Shown in pieces: positions 1-5,631 of a stretch of DNA of 5,631 nt. Position numbers and translations under genes: made by a program. The notes under the pieces were generated by a model, which was not told the DNA's origin, did no database searches, and worked only from the letters and a program-made list of their open reading frames with translations. Every line of letters starts with the position of its first letter. The first letter of the stretch is position 1. This DNA comes from Deltaproteobacteria bacterium (lineage in GTDB: Bacteria; Myxococcota; B64-G9), in contig JAUVAM010000305.1 of NCBI GenBank assembly GCA_030591745.1, positions 1 to 5,631 of the forward strand, read 5' to 3'.

Positions 1-6
1 AAAAAT

Positions 7-472
<466 letters not shown>

Positions 473-628
473 AAAACTATGTTTTAAAAGAACGACTTGG
501 TCTGCGCATTTTGTACTATTTAACGGCCCGAAGGGAAGCAATTTGAAACGATGAAGTGAAGTCTTGGCTTTATTCTTGAACTTGCCATACAATGGAAGGT
601 CTGTGATACCAAACCGGGGAGGTTTGAG
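473..628. other. Divergent intergenic spacer between rnpB and the outer-membrane protein gene
   Basis: A 156-base spacer from which rnpB is transcribed leftward and the outer-membrane protein gene rightward. The rightward promoter and ribosome binding site are recognisable and listed separately. For rnpB, AT-rich sequence sits just upstream of the 5' end (about 473-490, including CATAGT and TTTAAA on the minus strand). I could not find a well-spaced -35 partner, so no rnpB promoter is called. No open reading frame here has a credible start and ribosome binding site. Confidence 0.6.
564..593 (+). promoter_or_regulatory. Predicted sigma70-type promoter for the outer-membrane protein gene
   Basis: TTGGCT at 564-569 (4 of 6 matches to the -35 consensus) and TACAAT at 588-593 (5 of 6 matches to the -10 consensus) are separated by 18 bases. 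Transcription would start near 600, giving a leader of about 29 bases before the start codon. A strong purine-rich ribosome binding site, GGGGAGG at 616-622, lies 6 bases before the ATG at 629. The prediction rests on consensus matching only. Confidence 0.5.
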
Positions 629-1969
629 ATGTTCCGGGCCGGAAATTTTTTTGTCGTTTTTTCGATGGTCGTAGTTTGGACGCTTTTGGGTGGTCTTCGC
701 CCTGCCGAGGCCGAGATGGTGCAGCTAATGCCCAAGACCAACCATTCGGCTTTGACCATGTCAACCGATGATAGCTTTGGTTTTCTTGTGAAGCCGCGCA
801 GCCCGCTGGAGGTGGACATGGTGGGGCCGGGCAACTTGACCCTGACAGTTCGGCTCAACAGCAAGAAGAAGGCATCGGCTTACAGGTCTAAGCTCATTGT
901 CCGGCGAGGCCGGAAATTGGTTTGGAATGAGAAGCTGAAGCTTTTCCGTTCTCGAGTGGGCAATTACAAGGAAGAAGCCTCTCTCTTTCCTTCGATGCCG
1001 AAGGTCATCAAGCTCAAAGTGCCTGAAGGTCTTCACAAGTATAAGATTCTTGTCGTTGGCTCGCGTAATGTGAAGATGACCGTTCGCTTCGAGTACGAGA
1101 CCAGCGCGGATCAGGCCTTGGCTCAAGGTGGTGACGACCTGGCCTTGGTGCCGTTGGTTCCCTTGACCCCTCCCGGTGCGGACAAGCCGGACGACCCCCT
1201 CGGCGACGATATTGCCCTGGTTCCGTTGACGCCGCCGAAGCCCGACAAGCCCATCGTTGCGCCCAAGCCTGACAAGCCTGTTGTTGCGCCCAAGCCTGAC
1301 AAGCCTGTCGTTGCGCCGAAGCCTGACAAGCCCGTTGTTGCGCCCAAGCCTGACAAGCCCGTTGTGGCTGTTGTCAAAAAACCGACCGAGGATGACGGTT
1401 CCAAGGTGATCACGACAACGGTAGAGCAGCCGCCCGTGGTGGACAGTTCTTCGGCCTGGTCTGGACCTTATGTGTCTGTGGGTTTGAAGTTTGGACAGAT
1501 CAGTCCGATGCAAAGCATCGGTTCGACCACCTACACGGGCGCGCTTGATCTGCGCTACATCCTGCCCGTATTGGATGGGCACCTGTCGGTGGGTGCCGAA
1601 GTGGGATTCCATCAATACAAGTTCACGATGAGTACGCGTTCCTTGGAAACCAAGCTAACCGTAATTCCCGTCGCCCTGCAGCTCTATTACAACATCCCCC
1701 TGGGCTTCCTGGAGCTCTTCCTGGGTGTTGGTGGCGACATGTATTACACCATGGCCGAGACCGTGAACACCAACGATCCGGACAAGCCGGTAGATGGCTC
1801 CTCTATGGTCTTCGGCGGTCATGTGGCCGGGGGGATGGAAGTCCCCATGGGGCCGGGCAATCTGTTGCTGGAGGTCCGCGGAGGATTTTCTCAAGGAGAC
1901 CTAGACGCCATCAGCAAGGTCAACGTCTCCGGTCTGTCCACCACGGTTGGGTATCGGTTTATCTTCTAG
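629..1969 (+). CDS. Exported outer-membrane beta-barrel protein with Lys-Pro-Asp tandem-repeat linker (446 aa)
   Basis: Probable outer-membrane protein of unknown function. Residues 1-29 form a signal peptide: basic start, hydrophobic core FFVVFSMVVVWTLLGGL, then an AEA cleavage site. Residues about 30-157 are a lysine-rich, strand-rich module that I do not recognise; alternating patterns such as NLTLTVRL suggest a beta-sandwich. Residues about 168-208 hold two copies of a GDDxALVPL..TPP..DKP element. Residues 203-247 hold five 9-residue repeats (PKPDKPVVA), probably a stiff periplasm-spanning linker like the Pro-rich region of TonB. From about residue 275 to the end, alternating amphipathic strands (GPYVSVGLKFG, LDLRYILPV, LSVGAEVGFHQY, VALQLYYNI, LLLEVRGGFS) end in GYRFIF. 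A terminal Phe is typical of barrels inserted by the BAM machinery. The ATG at 629 is preceded by GGGGAGG. The 3' end overlaps the opposing DUF192 gene by 69 bases. The fold is inferred and no ligand is suggested. Confidence 0.85.
   Translation: MFRAGNFFVVFSMVVVWTLLGGLRPAEAEMVQLMPKTNHSALTMSTDDSFGFLVKPRSPLEVDMVGPGNLTLTVRLNSKKKASAYRSKLIVRRGRKLVWNEKLKLFRSRVGNYKEEASLFPSMPKVIKLKVPEGLHKYKILVVGSRNVKMTVRFEYETSADQALAQGGDDLALVPLVPLTPPGADKPDDPLGDDIALVPLTPPKPDKPIVAPKPDKPVVAPKPDKPVVAPKPDKPVVAPKPDKPVVAVVKKPTEDDGSKVITTTVEQPPVVDSSSAWSGPYVSVGLKFGQISPMQSIGSTTYTGALDLRYILPVLDGHLSVGAEVGFHQYKFTMSTRSLETKLTVIPVALQLYYNIPLGFLELFLGVGGDMYYTMAETVNTNDPDKPVDGSSMVFGGHVAGGMEVPMGPGNLLLEVRGGFSQGDLDAISKVNVSGLSTTVGYRFIF
1130..1252 (+). 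repeat. Two degenerate copies of a GDD-ALVPL-TPP-DKP coding repeat
   Basis: Residues 168-187 and 192-208 of the outer-membrane protein repeat the pattern GDD(L/I)ALVPL...TPP..DKP; the first copy has an extra VPL. The second copy runs into the 27-base tandem array, which suggests the array grew from the DKP end of this older unit. Seen directly in the translation; the order of events is inferred. Confidence 0.7.
1235..1369 (+). repeat. Five tandem 27-bp in-frame repeats encoding PKPDKP(I/V)VA
   Basis: Five head-to-tail 27-base units starting at 1235, 1262, 1289, 1316 and 1343, each encoding PKPDKPVVA (unit 1 has Ile for the first Val). Units 2 and 3 differ by a single base and units 2 and 4 by two bases. 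The outer units 1 and 5 are more diverged. Because units are a whole number of codons, gain or loss of copies would change linker length without a frameshift. Confidence 0.95.
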
Positions 1970-2305
1970 GAACTCCAAAACATCACCCACCCGGGTACCG
2001 GTGGCCTCCAGTTTGCCGGCCGGCAACTCAAGCACGCCAGCCGCCGAAGGCACCAGTTTCGACAGGCGCCAGGGCTTCATCCGGTGGATGCAATGCAGGA
2101 TGCGGTTTTGCTTGTCTAAGAATGCCGCATCAAAAACAAAGCGCATGAAAAAAGAGTGGATGGATGTGCATGGCGTGATGAAAAGCCCTTCATCATCTCC
2201 CAATCCATCCCGGCCCAAAAGGCCCTTCATGCGTTCGCGGGCCGAGGCCGTTTTTGTGCCCTGGCTTGCCAGAACTGTGTCTTGACTGCGGTTGCGAATG
2301 AGCAA
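1901..2305 (-). CDS. DUF192 family protein (134 aa)
   Basis: Member of the DUF192 (PF02643) family, whose biochemical role is not established. The family signature is clear: GLLGR (28-32), then GLFITPCTSIHSFFMRF (40-56) leading into a D..FLD segment. KPWR (77-80), VLELPAG (91-97) and GTRVGDVLEF (103-112) follow. Many relatives carry an export signal, but I see none here. The start is TTG at 2305, chosen because no in-frame ATG precedes the conserved region and GGGGGAGG lies 5 bases upstream. The recognisable domain ends at Phe112. The final 22 residues lie wholly antisense to the end of the outer-membrane protein gene and look non-conserved. It follows the lipid-kinase gene by 18 bases on the same strand, so the two probably share a transcript. 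Confidence 0.88.
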   Translation of the reverse strand: MLIRNRSQDTVLASQGTKTASARERMKGLLGRDGLGDDEGLFITPCTSIHSFFMRFVFDAAFLDKQNRILHCIHRMKPWRLSKLVPSAAGVLELPAGKLEATGTRVGDVLEFLEDKPIPNRGGQTGDVDLADGV

Positions 2306-2310
2306 AGATT

Positions 2311-2318
2311 CCTCCCCC
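2311..2318 (-). promoter_or_regulatory. Ribosome binding site fixing the TTG start of the DUF192 gene
   Basis: GGGGGAGG on the minus strand lies 5 bases before the TTG at 2305, within the 18-base gap after the lipid-kinase stop codon (2324-2326). The strong site supports the non-ATG start and efficient translation from a shared mRNA. Confidence 0.7.
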
Positions 2319-2323
2319 GAGGC

Positions 2324-3259
2324 TCAACGGACGACGATTTCCAGCCGCGGACCGGTTTGCAGGTTCAGGCTATTGCCTGTCTTCGAAGTGAAGTTTTCGC
2401 CATCCAGGGTGTAGACCACCGGCTTGTCGGAGACGATGCGCACCTTGCTGGCCACCAATTCGATTAATTTCTTTTCGCTGACCTTGCGGGCCGTGTACAG
2501 CCTGGGCAGAGCCGAGGCAAAACGAATGGGCGAGCAAATGGCGCCCAGCAGATGAAAAGAGTGGGGTCGTTCTTGGGAGCGGAAAAAGGGTTTGAAGTTC
2601 AGGCCGATCTGCTCCACCGTGGATGCCGCCAGGGCGGCGAAGGTGGTATAGGGCAAAGGCTTCTCGTCGGCCCAAACCCTTGCGTGAATTCGAGAGAAGA
2701 GCTGTTTGGCAAATTCGCTGCCGGTTAATGCCGACCCGAAAACGCGACCGAAAACCTTGGTCGTGGTCCATACTGTTTTCTGGTCGTCTGCGTAGACGGC
2801 TTCTAGGAATCCGTGGATAAAACCGTTGCCGAAGACGAAGCCATAGCGACCCTCTACCTCAAGGGTATCTCGCCACACGGTCTCGAAGGGCGTGCCATTT
2901 CGAAATTTTTGCACCAGGTTCATCATGAGACCGGCCGGCGTGCCTTTGATGTTGCAGGAGTTGGCGGCGATGTTCATGGTGCCGCCACGCAACAAGGCGA
3001 TTCGGGGAAGGGGCTTTTCGCCATAAGCCTTGACCATGGCCGTCAGGGCGTGACTGTTGGAGCCGTCGCCGCCGTTGATGGCCAAGATGTCGATATCCTG
3101 TCGTTTGAACAGGAGCATCATCTCGTCCAGATCTTGGATTTTTTGGGTGGCCACGGAGGTGCCTTGGCTGCCCACGATATGCCCCAATGATTGCATCCAA
3201 TCTGGGTTTTTCTTGTTTTTCCGCGAGTGCGGGTTGTTGACGACTCCAATGCCTGGCAC
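2324..3259 (-). CDS. Lipid kinase-like protein of the DAGK/LCB5/YegS family (311 aa)
   Basis: Probable cytosolic or membrane-associated kinase that would transfer ATP phosphate to a lipid hydroxyl, as in diacylglycerol and sphingoid-base kinases; the substrate is unknown. The N-terminal catalytic domain starts with GVVNNPHSRKNKKN (residues 5-18, matching the family's NPxSG region). It continues with NGGDGS (62-67, the nucleotide-binding GGDGT motif) and LLRGGTMNIAAN (89-100, matching the usual P-x-GTxND block). Near the C-terminus VYTLDGEN (282-289) supplies the conserved DGE. In the third motif the usual Pro is Arg91, and Asp after the Asn is missing. The frame stays open upstream to 3550, but I chose GTG at 3259. 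It has AGGAGA 6 bases upstream, begins right at the domain edge, and avoids overlap with the divergent gene at 3402. First gene of a likely two-gene operon with DUF192. Confidence 0.85.
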   Translation of the reverse strand: MPGIGVVNNPHSRKNKKNPDWMQSLGHIVGSQGTSVATQKIQDLDEMMLLFKRQDIDILAINGGDGSNSHALTAMVKAYGEKPLPRIALLRGGTMNIAANSCNIKGTPAGLMMNLVQKFRNGTPFETVWRDTLEVEGRYGFVFGNGFIHGFLEAVYADDQKTVWTTTKVFGRVFGSALTGSEFAKQLFSRIHARVWADEKPLPYTTFAALAASTVEQIGLNFKPFFRSQERPHSFHLLGAICSPIRFASALPRLYTARKVSEKKLIELVASKVRIVSDKPVVYTLDGENFTSKTGNSLNLQTGPRLEIVVR

Positions 3260-3265
3260 GTCCTG

Positions 3266-3271
3266 TCTCCT
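3266..3271 (-). promoter_or_regulatory. Ribosome binding site fixing the GTG start of the lipid-kinase gene
   Basis: AGGAGA on the minus strand ends 6 bases before the GTG at 3259. The longer open frame upstream would run into the divergent DUF2059 gene and encodes nothing kinase-like, so this site decides the start. Confidence 0.65.
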
Positions 3272-3354
3272 GCGCCCCCGGACATACGCAGCATAGCATA
3301 GGGATTGAGCGCCCTGAAAATAATACGCAAGGAGATCCTGTTGCGTCGGACCGG

Positions 3355-3375
3355 GAGCCCTGGCATGGTGGGCTC
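3355..3375. repeat. Inverted repeat GAGCCC-N9-GGGCTC upstream of the DUF2059 gene
   Basis: Perfect 6-base arms (3355-3360 and 3370-3375) are separated by 9 bases, ending 26 bases before the ATG at 3402. It could be a protein-binding site or a hairpin in the mRNA leader. No T-run follows, so it is not an intrinsic terminator. Six-base arms can also arise by chance in GC-rich DNA. Confidence 0.3.
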
Positions 3376-3401
3376 TGGGGGATGGCTTGAAAGGAAAAGA
3401 A

Positions 3402-3860
3402 ATGAGCAAACTGGGCAAGTCGGTTTTGGTGACTGTTATTTTGGGTTTGACGATGATGGCTTCGTCTTCTGTTTGGGCAAAGGCCGAATCGGCCAAGATC
3501 AAAGACATCCGGAAACTCATGGCTCTGACGGGCGCCGCGGATTTGGGCATGCAGGTGATGGATCAGATGATGGTCGCCTTTGAGCGCAACATGCCCAAGG
3601 TGCCCAAGGCCTTCTGGGCGGAGTTTCGCAAGGAGATCGATGTGCAGGTCCTGGTGGACCTGGTGGTGCCCGTCTACGACAAGCATTTGAATCATGAAGA
3701 CATCAAGGCGCTTCTGGTTTTTTATGAGTCTTCGGCCGGTAAAAAACTCATTCGGGTCCTGCCGCAGATCACCAAGGAAAGCATGGCATCAGGCGAAGCC
3801 TGGGGGCGGCAGATAGCTGAACGTGCGCTGAAAAAACTCAAGGCCAAGGGCTATCGGTGA
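3402..3860 (+). CDS. Secreted DUF2059 domain protein (152 aa)
   Basis: Small exported, probably periplasmic protein of unknown function. Residues 1-26 form a signal peptide: basic MSKLGK, hydrophobic core VLVTVILGLTMMA, then a VWA cleavage site before KAES. The mature part is helical. It contains the DUF2059 (PF09832) pattern: LVVPVYDKHLNHEDIKALL (87-105), FYESSAGKKLIRVLPQI (107-123), then ESM..GEAWG (126-135). A five-codon-longer TTG start exists at 3387. I chose the ATG at 3402 because AAGGA (3391-3395) sits 6 bases before it and it gives a compact signal peptide. It is first in a run of three plus-strand genes, 18 bases before the dehydrogenase. Its role relative to those cytosolic enzymes is not apparent. 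Confidence 0.88.
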   Translation: MSKLGKSVLVTVILGLTMMASSSVWAKAESAKIKDIRKLMALTGAADLGMQVMDQMMVAFERNMPKVPKAFWAEFRKEIDVQVLVDLVVPVYDKHLNHEDIKALLVFYESSAGKKLIRVLPQITKESMASGEAWGRQIAERALKKLKAKGYR

Positions 3861-3878
3861 TGGGCGGGAGGTGAAGTC

Positions 3879-4910
3879 ATGCGCGCTGTCTGCCTGGATG
3901 GAGGCTTCGGCCTGGACCGCCTGCAGGTTCGAAAACGATCGACACCCGCTTGTGCTCCGGGTCAGGTTCTCCTGCGCATGCGTGCGGCCTCACTCAACTA
4001 TCGGGATTTGATGATGGTTCGGGGCGAGTACAATCCGCATCAGCCCTTGCCTTTGATTCCGCTCTCCGATGGGGTCGGCGAGGTCATGGAATTGGGGCCG
4101 GGCTGCAGTCGTTTCTCCATCGGCCAACGCGTGGCCGGCCTGTTCGCCCAGGAATGGCATGCGGGGCCCTTGACCCTGGAGGCCCGGGCCTCCACTTTGG
4201 GGGGGCCTAAAGATGGCATGTGGGCCGAGGAGCGGGTCTTGCCTGAGTCGGGTCTGGTGGCGGTGCCTGGGTACCTGAGCGATGAAGAAGCGGCCTGCCT
4301 GCCCTGCGCGGCCCTGACCGCCTGGAACGCGCTCATGGAGCAAGGCCGGTTGCGGGCAGGGGAGCGGGTGCTCCTTCTGGGTACCGGCGGGGTGTCTTTG
4401 TTCGCGTTGCTGTTTGCCAAGATGGCGGGTGCTCAGGTTTGCATTACTTCGTCCAGCGATGCCAAGCTGGCTCGCGCCGAGGAGCTCGGCGCTGATTACA
4501 CCATCAATTACCGTGAGCACGAGGGTTGGGGGCGGATGGCTCGCAAATGGGCCGGAGGTGGTGGCGTGGACCATGTGGTGGAGGTAGGCGGTGGCGCCAC
4601 CTTGGCCCAGAGCCTGGAGGCGCTCAAGCCCGAAGGTGGTGTCTATGTCATCGGTGTGCTCGGCGGTGTGGCCGCCAAAATTCCGCTGACCTCTATTTTG
4701 ATGAAACAGGCTCATGTGCATGGTGTTTTTGTTGGTCACCGGGCCATGTTTGAGGCCATGGGGCGGGCCATGACGGATCACCACATCCATCCGGTCATCG
4801 ATCGGGTTTTTGGGTTCGAGCAAGCGCGTGAGGCTTTTGAGTATCTGCAGGGTGCCACCCACTTCGGCAAGGTTGTTGTTCGCTTGAATGGGAATCAGGA
4901 GGAGGTGTAG
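3879..4910 (+). CDS. Zinc-independent medium-chain dehydrogenase/reductase, NAD(P)-dependent (343 aa)
   Basis: Cytosolic oxidoreductase of the MDR superfamily, near the quinone oxidoreductase/MDR7-like group. The N-terminal GroES-like domain covers about residues 1-125, with SLNYRDLMMVRGEY (38-51) and a following LSDGVGEV (62-69). In zinc alcohol dehydrogenases the first region carries the catalytic Cys; here it is Ser-Leu-Asn. The four-Cys structural zinc lobe is also missing, so the enzyme is probably zinc-free. The Rossmann domain has the dinucleotide motif GTGGVSLFALLFAKMAGAQV (168-187). It is followed by TSSSDAKLARAEELGAD, where Ser/Lys after strand 2 may favour NADP(H). The C-terminal segment ending in GKVVVRL is typical. 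Length is normal for the family. The ATG follows GGGAGGTGA (3866-3874). It lies 2 bases before the ATP-grasp gene, suggesting linked metabolism. The substrate (alcohol, enoyl or quinone) cannot be told. Confidence 0.9.
   Translation: MRAVCLDGGFGLDRLQVRKRSTPACAPGQVLLRMRAASLNYRDLMMVRGEYNPHQPLPLIPLSDGVGEVMELGPGCSRFSIGQRVAGLFAQEWHAGPLTLEARASTLGGPKDGMWAEERVLPESGLVAVPGYLSDEEAACLPCAALTAWNALMEQGRLRAGERVLLLGTGGVSLFALLFAKMAGAQVCITSSSDAKLARAEELGADYTINYREHEGWGRMARKWAGGGGVDHVVEVGGGATLAQSLEALKPEGGVYVIGVLGGVAAKIPLTSILMKQAHVHGVFVGHRAMFEAMGRAMTDHHIHPVIDRVFGFEQAREAFEYLQGATHFGKVVVRLNGNQEEV
4897..4907 (+). promoter_or_regulatory. Ribosome binding site inside the dehydrogenase 3' end, for the ATP-grasp gene
   Basis: AGGAGGAGGTG lies in the last codons of the dehydrogenase (encoding its Gln-Glu-Glu-Val end). 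It sits 5 bases before the GTG at 4913, while the dehydrogenase stop is at 4908-4910. This supports the GTG start and suggests translational coupling. Confidence 0.75.
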
Positions 4911-4912
4911 TC

Positions 4913-5584
4913 GTGGACTTGATTCGAGCTGCCAAGGACAAGGGTATTCGCACCTTGTCTGAAGACGATTCCCGCAAGGTCTTGGAAACTTATGGCATCC
5001 CCCTGGTGCCCAGCCATCGGACGGAAAATCTGGAGCAGGCTCGACAGGCGGCTTCGTCCTTGGCTTATCCGGTCGCGCTCAAGGGCATGGGGAGTGCTTT
5101 GGCGCACAAAACCGAGAGCGATGTGGTTCGGCTGGGCATCAAGAATGATGTCGAGCTGGAGCAGGCCTGGAATGAGATCAAAGAAAACGCCGGCGACAAG
5201 CTGGAGGCGGTGCTGGTCCAGCGCATGCTGCACTCCGAACGAGAGTTCGTGGCCGGTATGAATCGAGATCCCCAGTTCGGGCCCTGCGTCATGTTCGGCC
5301 TGGGGGGCATTTTCACCGAGGTCATCAAGGACGTGGTCTTCCGGGTGGCACCACTGGAAAGACGGGATGCCTTAGACATGATGGAAGAGATCCGCGGTCG
5401 AAAGCTCTTGGACGCCTTCCGTGGCCAGCCCGCGGTAGACAAAGAAGCCTTGGTCGATCTGCTGCTCGGCTTGGGTCAAGTGGGTCTCGATCACGAAGAC
5501 ATCGAAGAGATCGACGTAAACCCCATCCTCATCGACGGCACACAGCCCGTGGCCGTCGATGCGCTGGTTGTCCTCGCGGGATAG
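4913..5584 (+). CDS. ATP-grasp protein, beta-subunit type of ADP-forming acetyl/acyl-CoA synthetase (223 aa)
   Basis: Resembles the stand-alone beta subunit (ATP-grasp_5, PF13549) of ADP-forming acyl-CoA synthetases. In that family the beta subunit moves phosphate between ADP/ATP and a phosphohistidine on the CoA-binding alpha subunit, interconverting acyl-CoA + ADP + Pi with acid + ATP + CoA. Visible elements: LSEDDSRKVLETYGIP (15-30, the usual N-terminal helix), YPVALKGMGSALAHKTESD (52-70, with ATP-binding Lys57 and HK 65-66), and VQRML (102-106). These are followed by REFVAGMNRDPQFGP (110-124), CVMFGLGGIFTEV (125-137) and EEIDVNPILI (198-207), which holds metal-binding Asp/Asn. Its length of about 223 aa matches a separate beta subunit rather than the roughly 700-aa fused form. 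No alpha domain is in the window; it could follow beyond 5631 or lie elsewhere. GTG start chosen from the ribosome binding site at 4897-4907. Confidence 0.88.
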   Translation: MDLIRAAKDKGIRTLSEDDSRKVLETYGIPLVPSHRTENLEQARQAASSLAYPVALKGMGSALAHKTESDVVRLGIKNDVELEQAWNEIKENAGDKLEAVLVQRMLHSEREFVAGMNRDPQFGPCVMFGLGGIFTEVIKDVVFRVAPLERRDALDMMEEIRGRKLLDAFRGQPAVDKEALVDLLLGLGQVGLDHEDIEEIDVNPILIDGTQPVAVDALVVLAG

Positions 5585-5631
5585 GCTGCTGTTTGGTGGT
5601 CATACCCTGCAAATAACCCTGAAGTTTGTCG
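5585..5631. other. Window-end sequence with no recognised feature
   Basis: The 47 bases after the ATP-grasp stop codon show no hairpin with a T-run, no start codon with a good ribosome binding site, and no repeat. Whether the transcript continues cannot be seen. Confidence 0.5.

Larger units (their letters stand above)
3260..3401. other. Divergent regulatory spacer between the lipid-kinase operon and the DUF2059 operon
   Basis: This 142-base spacer must hold start sites for both divergent transcripts. It contains AT-rich patches (TAATAC at 3321-3326, and TATGCT repeats on the minus strand near 3290-3300) that could serve as -10 elements. I found no convincing -35 at proper spacing, so promoters are not called. 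An inverted repeat (3355-3375) lies just before the DUF2059 ribosome binding site. Confidence 0.45.

Noticed and set aside
1235..1369. The 27-base repeats as a CRISPR array
   Set aside because: Units are directly adjacent with no spacers, are in frame, and encode a regular Pro/Lys/Asp linker; no cas gene is present.
761..1615. 284-codon open frame on the minus strand inside the outer-membrane protein gene
   Set aside because: It is an antisense shadow with Arg/Gly-rich repeats made by the opposite strand of the 27-base array; the plus-strand protein has a signal peptide, ribosome binding site and barrel features.
1970..2060. GC-rich inverted sequences (such as those around CCCGGGTACCGG) as a terminator for the outer-membrane protein gene
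   Set aside because: No T-run follows on either strand and the stretch encodes the conserved part of DUF192.
3260..3550. Upstream extension of the lipid-kinase reading frame to a start at 3550
   Set aside because: The extension overlaps the divergent DUF2059 gene, encodes nothing like the kinase family, and a GTG with a good ribosome binding site begins right at the domain edge (3259).
2859..3695. 278-codon open frame on the minus strand across the kinase start and DUF2059 gene
   Set aside because: It is rich in His, Gln and Arg with no recognisable motif and crosses two supported genes in another frame.
3990..4862. 290-codon open frame on the minus strand opposite the dehydrogenase
   Set aside because: Antisense shadow in GC-rich DNA; the plus-strand frame has clear MDR motifs over its full length.

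Overview
The window looks like a piece of the chromosome of a Gram-negative bacterium, GC-rich by eye. It encodes two exported proteins, one of them ending in an outer-membrane beta-barrel, and a type A-like RNase P RNA. The protein families are common in Proteobacteria in the broad sense, including delta-like lineages, but nothing here fixes the taxon. I see no insertion sequence, phage gene, tRNA, CRISPR array or toxin-antitoxin pair. It reads as core chromosome, with a few unusual local features rather than an obvious new defence or mobile system.

Layout from left to right. The RNase P RNA gene rnpB lies on the minus strand (about 7-472). A divergent 156-base spacer follows, carrying a sigma70-like promoter for an exported outer-membrane protein (629-1969, plus). 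That protein has an unassigned N-terminal domain, a lysine/proline/aspartate tandem-repeat linker and a C-terminal beta-barrel. Its 3' end overlaps by 69 bases, tail to tail, a DUF192 gene on the minus strand (1901-2305). The DUF192 gene lies 18 bases downstream of a lipid-kinase-like gene of the DAGK/YegS family (2324-3259, minus), so the two probably form an operon.

A second divergent spacer (3260-3401) separates that operon from a plus-strand cluster of three genes. These are a secreted DUF2059 protein (3402-3860), a zinc-independent medium-chain dehydrogenase/reductase (3879-4910) and an ATP-grasp protein resembling the beta subunit of ADP-forming acyl-CoA synthetase (4913-5584). The spacings of 18 and 2 bases suggest co-transcription, and the last pair looks translationally coupled. 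The last two products would fit oxidation or reduction of a carbonyl or enoyl substrate coupled to acyl-CoA/ATP interconversion, but the substrate cannot be read from the sequence. No CoA-binding alpha subunit lies inside the window.

The points most worth a second look are four. The RNase P RNA has no GGU where the L15 loop normally binds the tRNA CCA end. The outer-membrane gene has a nearly homogeneous 27-base tandem repeat. The DUF192 gene runs exactly its post-domain tail into its neighbour. The acyl-CoA synthetase beta subunit stands alone beside the dehydrogenase.
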